Shown: positions 52,731-62,756, numbered from the stretch's first letter. The stretch: DNA of 64,000 nt from HXMU1420-13 sp024742815 (GCA_024742815.1 JANSXX010000015.1:18365-82364); one strand, 5' to 3'. Translations and numbers: made by a program. The notes: generated by a model from the letters alone, not told the origin.

Positions 52731-54077
52731 CTAACTGGGTTTTGTAAGCAAATGGAATCGTGTGTTGTGGAGAACAGCCGCAACGGTGAGTCCGGAAATT
52801 AATCCTATCCAAAGGCCGCCGGGCCCGATGTCTTTTACGATGCCGAGATAATATCCGATTGAGAACCCAATCAACCAATAAGAAATAAAATTAAACACCA
52901 TGGGCATTCGGGTGTCTTTTAAACCGCGAAGTGCTCCGAATCCTCCCACTTGCAAACCGTCGGAAATCTGGAATAATCCGGCGTAAAAAATAAGCGCAAC
53001 GGCAAGAGCCATCACTTCAGGATCGTTGGAGTAAATGCTGACAATCAATTCAGGAAAGGTGAATATCAGAAAGGCAGTGATTATCATGATTGCTGTACAA
53101 ACACCGGTTCCCAGAAAACCTCGGAATCGTGCCTCTTCTATAGAGCCTTGCCCAACCGCTCGGCCAACCCGCTGAGAAATAGCCATCGAAATCCCGAATG
53201 GGATCATAAAAACCGTAGCAGCAATATTTAAAGCTACCTGATGCGCTGCCGATGCGGTTACAGATAACGTGCCCATCAACACACTTACGGCCGCAAAAAG
53301 TAACACTTCGAGCGTTGAACTGATGCCATTAGGTACTCCAATTCGTACGATTTCTTTGATGTAGAACCAATCGGGACCTTTCGTGCGCTTAAAAACATGA
53401 AATCGTTTAAACGGTTGAAAAGTGGCGGTAAAAATAATCATGGCTAAGCCACCACAAGTTTGAACAATAGTGGTAGCATACCCTGTTCCTCGGGCGCCCA
53501 TTTCTTCGAACCCAAATTTGCCATACATCAAAATGTAATCGGCAGGAATATTGATGATTAGCATCAGTAAGGCAATGTACATGGCCGGTTTGGTGATGGC
53601 GAGTCCTTCACTGAAATATCGGAGTCCGGCAAAAGTAAGCAGCCCGGGAATACCCCAAGCAACGGCATCCATGTAACCCGCAGCTTTTGGAATGATCTCC
53701 GGATCAACACCAATCCAATGCATTAAAATGTCCAGATTTTTAATAATCAAGATGGAGGGCAACGTCAGAAAAGCCACCATCCAAAGCGTTTGGCGCGCTG
53801 ATTTACCGATCTCATCGAACTTGCGTGCACCCAAATACTGCGAAACAATTGGATTTATCGCTACAAGTACAGCCATCCCAAATAACGAAATCGGAAAATA
53901 AAGTGCATTTCCAACCGCCACACCTGCGAGATCTGCAGCCGATAAATTCCCCGCCATAATGGTGTCGGTGACGTTAAGCCCCATGCCCAGCAATTGTGTT
54001 CCTACAATGGGTAAGCCAATTTTTAAAAGCGTAGAGCTTTCTTTTTTTATTTCGTTGATTCCGTGATTCATAGCCAA
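52731..54077 (-). CDS. MATE family efflux transporter
   Basis: 448 aa, about twelve membrane spans in two homologous halves. It is an Na+ or H+ antiporter exporting cationic drugs or metabolites. Family features: LLKIGLPIVGTQLLGMGLNVTDTIMAGNLSAADLAGVAVGNA at the N-terminus, the GISMAISQRVGRAVGQG start of the second half, and FQISDGLQVGGFGALRGLKDTRMPMVF. Its ATG is 51 bases after the giant kinase stop, so co-transcription is possible. Substrate unknown. Confidence 0.93.
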   Translation of the reverse strand: MAMNHGINEIKKESSTLLKIGLPIVGTQLLGMGLNVTDTIMAGNLSAADLAGVAVGNALYFPISLFGMAVLVAINPIVSQYLGARKFDEIGKSARQTLWMVAFLTLPSILIIKNLDILMHWIGVDPEIIPKAAGYMDAVAWGIPGLLTFAGLRYFSEGLAITKPAMYIALLMLIINIPADYILMYGKFGFEEMGARGTGYATTIVQTCGGLAMIIFTATFQPFKRFHVFKRTKGPDWFYIKEIVRIGVPNGISSTLEVLLFAAVSVLMGTLSVTASAAHQVALNIAATVFMIPFGISMAISQRVGRAVGQGSIEEARFRGFLGTGVCTAIMIITAFLIFTFPELIVSIYSNDPEVMALAVALIFYAGLFQISDGLQVGGFGALRGLKDTRMPMVFNFISYWLIGFSIGYYLGIVKDIGPGGLWIGLISGLTVAAVLHNTRFHLLTKPS

Positions 54078-54128
54078 AAATAAAGAGGGCTAATGATACA
54101 ACAGTTCACAGTAAGAAAGGGGAAGGAA

Positions 54129-57100
54129 TCAATTACTTTTAAGCGGAAAATCGAGGGTAAAACAGGTGCCCTGCCCCAACGTGCTTTGAAAAGTGATAGC
54201 ACCTTTGTGTTCTTCTACAATTTTTTTGGTGATTGCTAACCCCAAACCGGTACCCGAAGTCTTAGTGGAAAAATTGGGCATAAAAATGTTTTCAGCGGTT
54301 TCGCTGTCAATACCTTTACCGGTATCGGTAATGGTTACTAAGATGCGTTGTTTATCGGCCGTAACGTGGCTTTCGATGGTAACCTGTCCCTCTTCGTCGA
54401 TGGCTTCCTGTGCATTTTTGATCAAGTTGACGAACACTCGCCTTAACTCTTCCTGAATTCCTGAGATGGTGAGTTCATCGCTCGAGAGTAAGGTTATTAG
54501 TTTGATGTCGCCCTCGGTATAAAGTTCGGAAACTGATTGTATGAGCTGATTAATCTTTACATCTCTGAATTCTTGTTTGGATGGTCGGGCAAATTTTGAA
54601 AAATCGGAGGCAATTTTGCTAAGTGCATCAATTTGTTCAATCATACTTTTGGTGATGGCAACCACTCGAGGCTTGTTCTCTTGTAACTCTTCCCCGGTTT
54701 GTTGAAGCTGTCGTTCCAAATGTTGAAGATTCAACTTCATAGGCGTGAGTGGATTTTTAATTTCATGTGCAACCTGTTGTGCCATTTGCTGCCACGCTGC
54801 TTGTCGTTCACGATCGGCCAGTTCTTCTTGCAAAGTTTTTAGTTTGGTAACCATCGTATTGTAGGCTTTGGTTAGTAAACCAATTTCGTCCACCGCACTA
54901 ACTGGTAAACGAGTATTTAAATCACCTTGTGAAATTTTTGCTAACCCTCGTTCTAATTCTTCGAGTGGTGCAGTAATTCGGGCAGAAATAATCCCAATGA
55001 TTACAATCAAAATCCCAAAAATAAGTGTGTATAAAGCAAGTAAATAACTGGTAGTAGTTAATAGTTGTTCATAAAACCGAGGAGTTTTTAAGAAGGTAGG
55101 AATGGCGGCAATTCCCATTATTTGTTGATTCTGATCGAGCCAGGGTTGGTATCCAATCATCAGTTCTAAATCATCCAACTCAATTACATTAATTTCTTGT
55201 TCAAAACCTCCATAAACGATGCTGGAGTACACATTCCAAGGGATGATTTCAGAAACTAAGTGTTTAGAATAAATTTGAGGTGTAGTAGAGTTTATGAGAC
55301 TTCCATCCATAAAAAGGGTCGCGTCGATGCCAATTACATCGGTTAGATTTTCGAGATAAGTTTCAGAAAAAATGTCGTCCTCATTGGCAGTTTCTATGCT
55401 TGTAACCAATGTTTTTAGCTTGGTGCGTAACTCTTCCTGCATCTGCAGTTTGTTTTGCTGCTCCAGTACTTCGTAGGTCACGGCTACTAATAGAATAAGG
55501 CAAAGTAAACTTGCCATTATTAGCCGATCAAGCAGACGATCACGAATACGTCGAGTTTCTGTTTTCTGTGTGAAAAGCTGATATCCTAGCACGCATAACA
55601 TCCAACATATAAACGGAATGGTGATGGTAAAATAGATTCGGAGAAAAGTGTAAAGTAACTGAGTGTTAGAAATATTACGATAGGCCGCACGGATAACTCT
55701 ATTCTCATCGGTTTGCATAAAAAACTCATTTACATTTACCGATTGGATAGTATTTCGCTCCGTAAAACCGGAGTCGGTTTGTAATTTATTGACTACTGAT
55801 TGTGGGAGAATTCCGTAATCGGGTACAGAGTTGAGGGTTCCAACAACAGAACTTCGAATAGGTTTGCCATCATTAAATTCGGTGAGTGAAAAAGCAGTTT
55901 CATCAAAAGATTTAATGGTGGCATTAACAAAGCTTCGGAAAGGTCGATTGATTTCTGGTATTTCGCGATAGACAGAGGCTAAGATCCAGCCGGTAATATC
56001 TTCAGAGTTGGCATTTCGATAAACCGGAACCCAACCACGGCTGAAAAAAGAATATTGAGCATTAACCGTATTTATGGGTTTATCGCGAAGAACAGGACGT
56101 AAATTTTCTCTGCGGATGCGCTCATCTTCATAAGGAATAATTAATTCTTCTACCCTAAAGTTAGTTGACCACTGCGGTGCAGATAAGTTGGTATTGTATT
56201 CTGCTAGTGGGCTTCCATTTTTGTCGATCAATTGAACTGAAAATGAGTACTTAAGCCATTCGTCTTCGATTATTTGGGAGACGATCTGCTCAAAATTTGA
56301 AACATTATATAACGAGATAGTGGGCACTTGTTGATGCGCTCTCATCAAAAGGCTAGTTGTTACTGCCTGAATACGATCTTCATTATCGATGACAAAATTC
56401 TGTGCCTCGTTGTGTAACCTTAATTGTAGACTCTGTTGATAAGACAGATATAAAACAGCAGTAAAGCCGGTTGCGGCAATCAGGTTGATCAATAGGTACA
56501 GTCTAAGTAAGGAAGAGCGATACTTTTTTACTTTAAACTTCCATTGAATAAGCGTGATGGAGTGAATGCCCAGGCATAGCAGAATTACCAAAATGGGAGT
56601 CCATGCATCTAGCGTAAATGCAGAACTAAAAATCCACGTGATGAAAAAAACGAGTACAGAACCTGCTACCGAAAATGCCAGCCAACTCCATGGAACATCC
56701 GAATGTACTTTCCAGATTCTATACATACTTCGATTGCTAACCGTTAGAATAAGCGATGAGGCTCCACCCTTACAAAACAACCAAAAAGTAGTGCTAAATG
56801 AACTTGTAAGTGTCTGATTGAACAAATTTACTTGGGTAGAAGAGAGTACATCACTCGCAAGATCAAAGGTAAAGGTTAAGCAAGCTGCCACCGACAAACC
56901 ATGCAGAAAACTAAGTATAAAGTGTTCTCTATGGTCGTTAAGCTCACCGTCGCCAAGCCGAGTTTTTATTACTAAATGAAGAGCGAGATAAGCGAGAACA
57001 AGTGGAATGAGAAGTGCAAACCAATAAAGATTGTACTCTCCAAAAAAAGGTAAGTCGCTAAAAACTTTAGTTATAAGTTGTGTACTCAGTAACCAATATA

Positions 57101-57947
57101 TTGCGAGTGCAGAAAGTAGGTGTACCGCAAATCGAGTGTATGGATGAGCTTTTCTTGAAGTCCATATCAACAATAAAAGGAATGTAAATACGAATGATCC
57201 AACAAAGAAGCTACGGATCCTCGTGATTTGATTATTCTTGGCTTCGATGAAGGCCGGGATATCATTTCGAGTAGTATAGATAGTTGCGAGTTCATCTCCC
57301 GAAATAGAAGTAAATGTGTGAGCAGTAAGTAAGGAATCGTTGTTTAGTGACGAAAAACTAAACTGAACCGGAAAATCTGAAGTCCCTTTAAAAAACTCAG
57401 ACGCAACCAATTGACTTTCGGTGCCAATATCGGATGAGTTAATTTGCTGTATTCTCGTTCGCGTTAGAGCATGATACATGGTGGTATCAGTGGTGCCATC
57501 AAGCTGAAATGGAATAAGCGACTCGATGTATCGCACATTGCCTTGCCGTTGTAAATTGACCTGAATATCACTCAGCGAACTTAACGCATAAAACTCAACA
57601 TCAGTGGTAGAAAATCCATCCCAGAAAAGAGTTTCATTAGCCCGAAATACCGTGTAGCCCCAAAATCCATAGCTATCAAGAGAAAAGGTTTCGGCATCCA
57701 ATTCATTGCCGGCGCTGATGTTTGACTTTATGTCATCTACAAAATCAGCCGTGGAAGTGGTAAAATTAAATACGTATTCGCTAAAGTTGGAATAAGCTTG
57801 ATTGGTAGCTAAGTCGGCTTCTTTTTGAATAGTGTCTTCATCTATGCTTTGATTTAGCTGTATCCACTCGAACACAAAAAAGGAAACAGCCAGAATGGCC
57901 ATTACCCCAAATAATAAGCTGGTAATCGATGTGAGCTTTTTTAGCAT
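54129..57947 (-). CDS. Very large multi-span sensor histidine kinase (NtrY-like)
   Basis: 1272 aa, far longer than usual kinases. An N-terminal membrane span (about 10-27) and an extracytoplasmic region (about 30-245) are followed by a cluster of about eight to ten spans (about 245-500), a second periplasmic region (about 510-770), more spans (about 775-835), a third periplasmic domain and a span (about 967-989) leading to HAMP (about 985-1040). The kinase core is NtrY-like: VAHEIKNPLTPMKLNLQHLE (phospho-acceptor H1061), NLIKNAQEAI, TDTGKGID and TSGTGLGLAITKKIV. No response regulator gene adjoins. Signal unknown. Confidence 0.85.
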   Translation of the reverse strand: MLKKLTSITSLLFGVMAILAVSFFVFEWIQLNQSIDEDTIQKEADLATNQAYSNFSEYVFNFTTSTADFVDDIKSNISAGNELDAETFSLDSYGFWGYTVFRANETLFWDGFSTTDVEFYALSSLSDIQVNLQRQGNVRYIESLIPFQLDGTTDTTMYHALTRTRIQQINSSDIGTESQLVASEFFKGTSDFPVQFSFSSLNNDSLLTAHTFTSISGDELATIYTTRNDIPAFIEAKNNQITRIRSFFVGSFVFTFLLLLIWTSRKAHPYTRFAVHLLSALAIYWLLSTQLITKVFSDLPFFGEYNLYWFALLIPLVLAYLALHLVIKTRLGDGELNDHREHFILSFLHGLSVAACLTFTFDLASDVLSSTQVNLFNQTLTSSFSTTFWLFCKGGASSLILTVSNRSMYRIWKVHSDVPWSWLAFSVAGSVLVFFITWIFSSAFTLDAWTPILVILLCLGIHSITLIQWKFKVKKYRSSLLRLYLLINLIAATGFTAVLYLSYQQSLQLRLHNEAQNFVIDNEDRIQAVTTSLLMRAHQQVPTISLYNVSNFEQIVSQIIEDEWLKYSFSVQLIDKNGSPLAEYNTNLSAPQWSTNFRVEELIIPYEDERIRRENLRPVLRDKPINTVNAQYSFFSRGWVPVYRNANSEDITGWILASVYREIPEINRPFRSFVNATIKSFDETAFSLTEFNDGKPIRSSVVGTLNSVPDYGILPQSVVNKLQTDSGFTERNTIQSVNVNEFFMQTDENRVIRAAYRNISNTQLLYTFLRIYFTITIPFICWMLCVLGYQLFTQKTETRRIRDRLLDRLIMASLLCLILLVAVTYEVLEQQNKLQMQEELRTKLKTLVTSIETANEDDIFSETYLENLTDVIGIDATLFMDGSLINSTTPQIYSKHLVSEIIPWNVYSSIVYGGFEQEINVIELDDLELMIGYQPWLDQNQQIMGIAAIPTFLKTPRFYEQLLTTTSYLLALYTLIFGILIVIIGIISARITAPLEELERGLAKISQGDLNTRLPVSAVDEIGLLTKAYNTMVTKLKTLQEELADRERQAAWQQMAQQVAHEIKNPLTPMKLNLQHLERQLQQTGEELQENKPRVVAITKSMIEQIDALSKIASDFSKFARPSKQEFRDVKINQLIQSVSELYTEGDIKLITLLSSDELTISGIQEELRRVFVNLIKNAQEAIDEEGQVTIESHVTADKQRILVTITDTGKGIDSETAENIFMPNFSTKTSGTGLGLAITKKIVEEHKGAITFQSTLGQGTCFTLDFPLKSN

Positions 57948-57973
57948 AATTCCTCTGTTACGAGGTAGTTAAG

Positions 57974-58960
57974 TTACGATACAGAAACCAGATTTGGGAT
58001 ATTCTGTTCCGATTCGCCTTGTAAAACCTGTACAATAGCTTTTGCGGCAAGCATACCAATAGCTTCTCGAGTTTCGAAGGTGGCGCTGGCAATATGGGGC
58101 AACATTGTACAATTCGGCGCGGATAATAGCTCTGGATGCACCTTGGGTTCTTCTTCAAATACATCTAAGCCTGCCGCATAAATAGTTCGGCTATGCAAAG
58201 CTTTTGCAAGTGCTGCTTCATCAACAACCGGGCCTCTCGAAATATTAATTAGCACGGCATGATTAGGCATCAAATTCAAAAGCCGCTCATCTACCAAGTG
58301 ATGAGTTTGTGGTGTTAACGGACAATTCAAGCTCAACACATCCGCTTTTTGTACCATCGCCTCTAAATCATCGAAATAAGATGCTTCAAGCTCTTTCTCA
58401 AGTTCGGGCTCAATATTCGATCGATTATGGTAGATAATTTCCATCCCAAAAGCTTTCGCCCGTCGTGCGAAAGCCTGACCGATGCGCCCCATTCCTACAA
58501 TACCCAAAGTTCTGCCACGCAACTCCGGTCCAAGAAATCCCATGGGTTCCCAGCCGTTAAACTTTCCATCTCTCAAGTATTTTTCTGCGGCGTAGAAATG
58601 TCGTGTAGTGGCAAGAAGTAATCCCATAGCAAAGTCACCGCAGGCTTCTGTTAAAACATCAGGAGTGTTGGCAACTTTTATTGACAGTTTTTGAGCAGTT
58701 TCAACATCGATGTTATTGTAGCCTACAGCAAAATTAGCCACTACTTTTAATTTAGAGCCGGCTTTCAAAACTTGTTCATTCACAGGATTCGACAGCATGC
58801 AGAGTAGCGCATCGAATTTGGGGATGTCTGCAATAAGCTGATCTACATGTTGGTATTGTCCGGCTTCTCCAACTGTAACATTTCCAAATCCCTTAAGATA
58901 GCTGAGTACTTCTTCAGGGATTGGTTCGGTTACCAATATATTAGGTTTGTAATCACTCAT
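57974..58960 (-). CDS. D-2-hydroxyacid dehydrogenase (glyoxylate/hydroxypyruvate reductase type)
   Basis: 328 aa. It is an NAD(P)-dependent D-isomer-specific 2-hydroxyacid dehydrogenase. The Rossmann motif is GMGRIG (156-161). The catalytic Arg is in NISRGPVVDEAAL, the Glu is near DVFEEEPKVHPEL and the His is in LPHIASATFETR. VANFAVGYNNIDVETA is typical of glyoxylate/hydroxypyruvate reductases. The start overlaps the rsfS stop by eight bases, and the kinase starts 26 bases after its stop. Confidence 0.9.
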   Translation of the reverse strand: MSDYKPNILVTEPIPEEVLSYLKGFGNVTVGEAGQYQHVDQLIADIPKFDALLCMLSNPVNEQVLKAGSKLKVVANFAVGYNNIDVETAQKLSIKVANTPDVLTEACGDFAMGLLLATTRHFYAAEKYLRDGKFNGWEPMGFLGPELRGRTLGIVGMGRIGQAFARRAKAFGMEIIYHNRSNIEPELEKELEASYFDDLEAMVQKADVLSLNCPLTPQTHHLVDERLLNLMPNHAVLINISRGPVVDEAALAKALHSRTIYAAGLDVFEEEPKVHPELLSAPNCTMLPHIASATFETREAIGMLAAKAIVQVLQGESEQNIPNLVSVS

Positions 58961-59348
58961 TCTCTATGTGAGTGACGCGGGCATCGTTCCAAACTCGTTC
59001 AATGCTGTAATATTCTCTCTTTTCTCTGCTCATTACATGAACTACAATGTTGATAAAATCTAGGATAATCCAGTTTCTTGCTTGGATTCCTTCCTTTTTC
59101 CATGGTTTTTCACCTGTTTGATTGCGTAGAGCTTCTTCTACAGAATCTGCAATCGCTTTTATTTGTGTGTCGGATGTACCGCTACAGATCACAAAAAAAT
59201 CGGTTAATGTAGTTAAGTCAGACACATCCATTACGGTTATGTCGATCGCTTTTTTTTCTTTCATGCCTTCGATCACAACTTCAACTAAACTTTTCGAATC
59301 GGGTTTAGCTTGAAATTGATCGTTAGCGGGTTCTTTAATATTTACCAT
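58953..59348 (-). CDS. rsfS: Ribosomal silencing factor RsfS
   Basis: 131 aa. It binds L14 and blocks subunit joining in stationary phase. Family sequence: DFFVICSGTSDTQIKAIADSVEEALRN, GIQARNWIILDFINIVVHVMS and REYYSIERVWNDA. The ATG overlaps the LytR_C gene stop by one base; the order LytR_C-rsfS is common in this group. Confidence 0.95.
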   Translation of the reverse strand: MVNIKEPANDQFQAKPDSKSLVEVVIEGMKEKKAIDITVMDVSDLTTLTDFFVICSGTSDTQIKAIADSVEEALRNQTGEKPWKKEGIQARNWIILDFINIVVHVMSREKREYYSIERVWNDARVTHIENE

Positions 59349-59815
59349 TACTCAGTATTAAGCTTTTCAAAATCGTGGCCAATAACCACGGTTACATCTA
59401 GATAAAAATCCGGAGATTCTTCTCTTAAAATATTTTTTTCATCGATACCCAATGCTGCTGCAACATTTCGGGCGTTTTCCATAATTCCACTTCTTGAAAT
59501 TACGATGGTTTCTTCCAGGTTAAAATGATCGAAGTTACCTGTTTCTACAACATCAAAGCCATTTTTACGCAATACACCGGTAAAACGGTTTGCGATTCCG
59601 GCTTCGCCACATCCATTTAACACTTCCAGTTGAATTACACTACTAATTAGCTGCGAATTATTTTCGGCCCGTGTATTCAAAATTCGAGGGTAGATGATTC
59701 GAGTGGACAAAGCAATAAGAAGTGCTATAAGTAAAACACTTAAAAAGCCGATGGCAGCATTCAGAAATAAAGGATTAACCGAAGGTGGTTTAGATTCAGA
59801 AGAGTTATCCGTCAT
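59348..59815 (-). CDS. LytR C-terminal domain membrane protein
   Basis: 155 aa. A short cytoplasmic start is followed by one span (FLNAAIGFLSVLLIALLIAL, about 17-36) and an extracytoplasmic LytR_C domain (IQLEVLNGCGEAGIANRFTGVLRKNGFDVVETGN, then VISRSGIMENARNVAAALG and VTVVIGHDF). The domain is found attached to LytR-CpsA-Psr proteins or alone, as here. Translationally coupled to rsfS. Confidence 0.88.
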   Translation of the reverse strand: MTDNSSESKPPSVNPLFLNAAIGFLSVLLIALLIALSTRIIYPRILNTRAENNSQLISSVIQLEVLNGCGEAGIANRFTGVLRKNGFDVVETGNFDHFNLEETIVISRSGIMENARNVAAALGIDEKNILREESPDFYLDVTVVIGHDFEKLNTE

Positions 59816-59825
59816 TCAAATCGTT

Positions 59826-60350
59826 TTAGTACCAAAAGCTGTTGCTTCTAAATCGGTCGTATCTACTGTATCCAAATGGATTATACCCATAAGGGCTGTA
59901 TCCATACCCAAATCCCCTTGGCAATTGCTGATATTGAATCTGAATAAATGCTTTGTCGCTTATTTTATAATTCAGCTCTGCATTTCGAATAAGTACCTGA
60001 TTCTGGAAATTATTCATTCCATTTATGCTTTGCGAGCCACCGAAAGGCGAATGCAAAAACGAAACATCAACTCTGGCATTCATGCGCGGGCTTATATCAA
60101 ACAATAACGTATTGGTATAAGCATTCACATTTTGATAGCTGCCACCAAATGAATTAAACGACATACTATATGAATGCTTCATCTCAACTTTACTAAAAAA
60201 TCGATCAAGTCCGTTTTGTACAGTCGGAGCTCGTTCGTTAATTAGCGGTCCGGTGTAGTCGTAATATCCGGGTAAATCTGATCTGAATTGACCAAAAGCA
60301 GTTGCACTTACGAATGTGAAGATGAATAAGAGTGAAAAAGAAGTTTTCAT
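59826..60350 (-). CDS. Hypothetical exported protein, aromatic/Gly-rich C-terminus
   Basis: 174 aa from the ATG at 60350 (MKTSFSLLFIFTFVSATAFGQ is a clean signal peptide); ATG 60368 is six codons upstream. The mature part has beta-strands (YSMSFNSFGGSYQNVNAYTNTLLFDISPRMNARVDVSF) and a Tyr/Gly/Pro/Phe-rich tail (GFGYGYSPYGYNPFGYSRY). No named family recognised; possibly a small outer-membrane or surface protein. It precedes the LytR_C gene by ten bases, so it is likely the first gene of this operon. Confidence 0.6.
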   Translation of the reverse strand: MKTSFSLLFIFTFVSATAFGQFRSDLPGYYDYTGPLINERAPTVQNGLDRFFSKVEMKHSYSMSFNSFGGSYQNVNAYTNTLLFDISPRMNARVDVSFLHSPFGGSQSINGMNNFQNQVLIRNAELNYKISDKAFIQIQYQQLPRGFGYGYSPYGYNPFGYSRYDRFRSNSFWY

Positions 60351-60442
60351 TTTGATAATAATTTCCAATCCAACGATTGCTCTAAACGCTTAGTATAATC
60401 AATTGGCGATATGAAGTAAAATACTGTACATACCTTTTAACA

Positions 60443-60473
60443 TTGAAAAGCGATATAAAAAAGCATATATTTG
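60443..60473 (+). promoter_or_regulatory. Bacteroidota-type promoter of queA
   Basis: TTG at 60443-60445 and TATATTTG at 60466-60473 are 20 bases apart and match the -33/-7 consensus (TTTG and TAnnTTTG) 52 bases upstream of the queA start. Confidence 0.5.
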
Positions 60474-60524
60474 CGCTCTTTTGAAAGTTTTTAAGATAAA
60501 TCTCAAATTAACCAAATACGAGAG

Positions 60525-61580
60525 ATGAAACTCACCGATTTTAGATACGAAATTGAAGGTCTAAACATTCCCGATACTCCACTGGAACAGCGAGATGAAG
60601 CACGATTAATGGTGCTAAACCGAGCTGAGCAAACAATAGAACACCGAAAGTTCTCTGATATACACGAGTATTTGAATGAAGGTGATGTTGTGATTTACAA
60701 CAATACTAAAGTGTTTCCGGCGCGTCTGAATGGAAAGAAAGAAAAAACCGAAGCGGATATCGAAGTATTCTTACTGCGCGAGCTTCAGCCGGAAAATATG
60801 CTTTGGGATGTGCTTGTAGAGCCAGCGCGAAAAATTCGTATCGGTAATAAACTATACTTCGGTGAAGGTGAAAACGAATTAATGGCCGAGGTAGTGGATA
60901 ACACCACTTCGCGCGGTAGAACTATTCGTTTTCTTTATGATGGCCCAAACGAAGATCTATACAGTAAGCTCGATATTTTAGGTAAAATGCCGCTGCCACC
61001 ATACATCGAGCGTGAGCCAAGAGATAAAGACAAGGAGCAATATCAAACAGTTTTTGCTACCGAGCGTGGAGCGGTAGCAGCGCCAACAGCTGGTTTGCAC
61101 TTCACCGACGAATTGATCGAAAAGGTGAAAGAAAAAGGAGTAGAATTTCTTCCGGTTACTCTACACATCGGTTGGGGAACATTTAGAAACGTTGAGGTAG
61201 AGGATCTGACTAAACATCGTATGGATTCTGAGAATTACTTCATCTCAAAAGACACTTCCGACAAAATCAATACAACGCTTAAGAAAAAGAAGAATAAGGT
61301 TGTAGCTGTTGGAACTAGTGTGGTGCGAGCTATTGAGACTTCCGTAATGGCTAGTGGTATGTCGAAAATGGGTACCGGTTGGACCGATAAATTCATTTAT
61401 CCACCATATCAGTTTAAAATCACTGAGGCGCTTATTACGAATTTCCACCGCCCTGAGTCAACGCTTCTAATGTTGGGCGCTGCATTTGCCGGCTACGACT
61501 TTTTGATGAAGGCTTACGAAGAAGCAAAAGAGCAAAACTATCGTCTGTTTTCCTTCGGCGATGCAATGCTGATTATCTAA
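60525..61580 (+). CDS. queA: S-adenosylmethionine:tRNA ribosyltransferase-isomerase
   Basis: 351 aa. It forms epoxyqueuosine on tRNA from preQ1 and SAM. Markers: MKLTDFRYEIEGLNIPDTPLEQRDEARLMVLNR, VVIYNNTKVFPARL, KMPLPPYIERE, ERGAVAAPTAGLHFT, LHIGWGTFRNV and NFHRPESTLLMLGAAFAGYD. A promoter precedes it and it is followed four bases later by ispD, suggesting an operon with isoprenoid genes. Confidence 0.97.
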   Translation: MKLTDFRYEIEGLNIPDTPLEQRDEARLMVLNRAEQTIEHRKFSDIHEYLNEGDVVIYNNTKVFPARLNGKKEKTEADIEVFLLRELQPENMLWDVLVEPARKIRIGNKLYFGEGENELMAEVVDNTTSRGRTIRFLYDGPNEDLYSKLDILGKMPLPPYIEREPRDKDKEQYQTVFATERGAVAAPTAGLHFTDELIEKVKEKGVEFLPVTLHIGWGTFRNVEVEDLTKHRMDSENYFISKDTSDKINTTLKKKKNKVVAVGTSVVRAIETSVMASGMSKMGTGWTDKFIYPPYQFKITEALITNFHRPESTLLMLGAAFAGYDFLMKAYEEAKEQNYRLFSFGDAMLII

Positions 61581-61584
61581 GCTA

Positions 61585-62283
61585 GTGGCAAATTTTGCGG
61601 TAATTATCCCTGCGGCGGGTTCCGGTAGCAGAATGCAATCGGAACTGCCAAAGCCATTTTTGCCGCTTGGAGATCACACCATTCTTTGGCACACAATCCA
61701 TGCTTTTTTGAAAGCCGAAGGATTAGTGCAGGTCATTATTCCTACTTCTAAGGAGTATTTCGATCGGGTACACGAAATTATTCAAACACTTCCCGAAAAT
61801 CCGGTTCAATTTAATGTTGTGGAGGGCGGTTCAGAACGCCAGTTTTCGATTTCAAACGGATTAAATCTGTTGTTGGATTCAGTTGAAATTGTTGCCGTTC
61901 ATGATGCCGTTAGACCGTTCATAAACCTGAAGCTAATTAATCAATGTAGTCGTGAAGCATTAGATTGTGGTGGGGCTATAATTGCTGTTCCTGCAAAAGA
62001 TACGATCAAGAAAATAGGCCTTGATGGTCGAATTGTTGAAACTCCGGATCGCAGTATTTTATGGCAGGCACAAACTCCTCAAATCTTCAAAAAGGAAATA
62101 CTATGCCGTGCCTATGAAGAAGCTATTTTGGGCGGATTTGTGGGTACAGATGATGCGTCTTTAGTGGAGCGCTTGGGCGAGATGGTTAAAGTGGTTGAAG
62201 GTGATCGGGAGAATTTAAAAATTACCTATCCGGTTGATTTAGAAATTGCGGAATTAATATTGAAGCAAAAACAACAGTCATGA
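61585..62283 (+). CDS. ispD: 2-C-methyl-D-erythritol 4-phosphate cytidylyltransferase
   Basis: 232 aa with a GTG start at 61585, four bases after the queA stop. It couples MEP to CTP in the MEP pathway. N-terminal FAVIIPAAGSGSRMQSELPKPFLPLG carries the CTP-binding loop; VAVHDAVRPFI and WQAQTPQIFKKE are further signatures. It overlaps ispF by four bases, as usual for the ispD-ispF pair. Confidence 0.96.
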   Translation: MANFAVIIPAAGSGSRMQSELPKPFLPLGDHTILWHTIHAFLKAEGLVQVIIPTSKEYFDRVHEIIQTLPENPVQFNVVEGGSERQFSISNGLNLLLDSVEIVAVHDAVRPFINLKLINQCSREALDCGGAIIAVPAKDTIKKIGLDGRIVETPDRSILWQAQTPQIFKKEILCRAYEEAILGGFVGTDDASLVERLGEMVKVVEGDRENLKITYPVDLEIAELILKQKQQS

Positions 62284-62756
62284 GAATAGGTTACGGTTTC
62301 GATACGCACAAATTGGTTGAAGGAAGAAAATTAATACTAGGCGGAGTGGAAATTCCATTCGAAAAAGGATTGCTTGGTCATTCTGATGCGGATGTTTTAT
62401 TACACGCAATCACAGATGCGCTGCTTGGTGCGGTAGCATTGGGAGATATTGGGCAGCATTTCCCTGATACCGATCCTGAGTTTGAAGGGGCAGACAGTAG
62501 AGAGTTGCTCAAACATTGTTATCAATTGATACTAGACGAAGGGTATAAGCTTGGGAATATTGATGCTACTGTTGTAGCGCAGCGACCCAAGCTAATGCCT
62601 CACATTCCTGAAATCAGAAAAACTATCGCTGCAGATCTTGAGGTGGAAATGAATCAGGTTTCCGTGAAAGCAACTACCTCCGAAAAAATGGGGTTTGTTG
62701 GGCGCGAAGAAGGTATAACCGTTAGTGCAGTCGCATTACTCGTTCCGAAAGCCTGA
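62280..62756 (+). CDS. ispF: 2-C-methyl-D-erythritol 2,4-cyclodiphosphate synthase
   Basis: 158 aa. It cyclises CDP-ME 2-phosphate. IGYGFDTHKLVEGRKLILGG and GHSDADVLLHAITDALLGA hold the zinc and diphosphate ligands, and ATTSEKMGFVGREEGI the C-terminal motif. ATGA overlap with ispD and a TGATG overlap with the DedA gene show coupling through the operon. Confidence 0.97.
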   Translation: MRIGYGFDTHKLVEGRKLILGGVEIPFEKGLLGHSDADVLLHAITDALLGAVALGDIGQHFPDTDPEFEGADSRELLKHCYQLILDEGYKLGNIDATVVAQRPKLMPHIPEIRKTIAADLEVEMNQVSVKATTSEKMGFVGREEGITVSAVALLVPKA

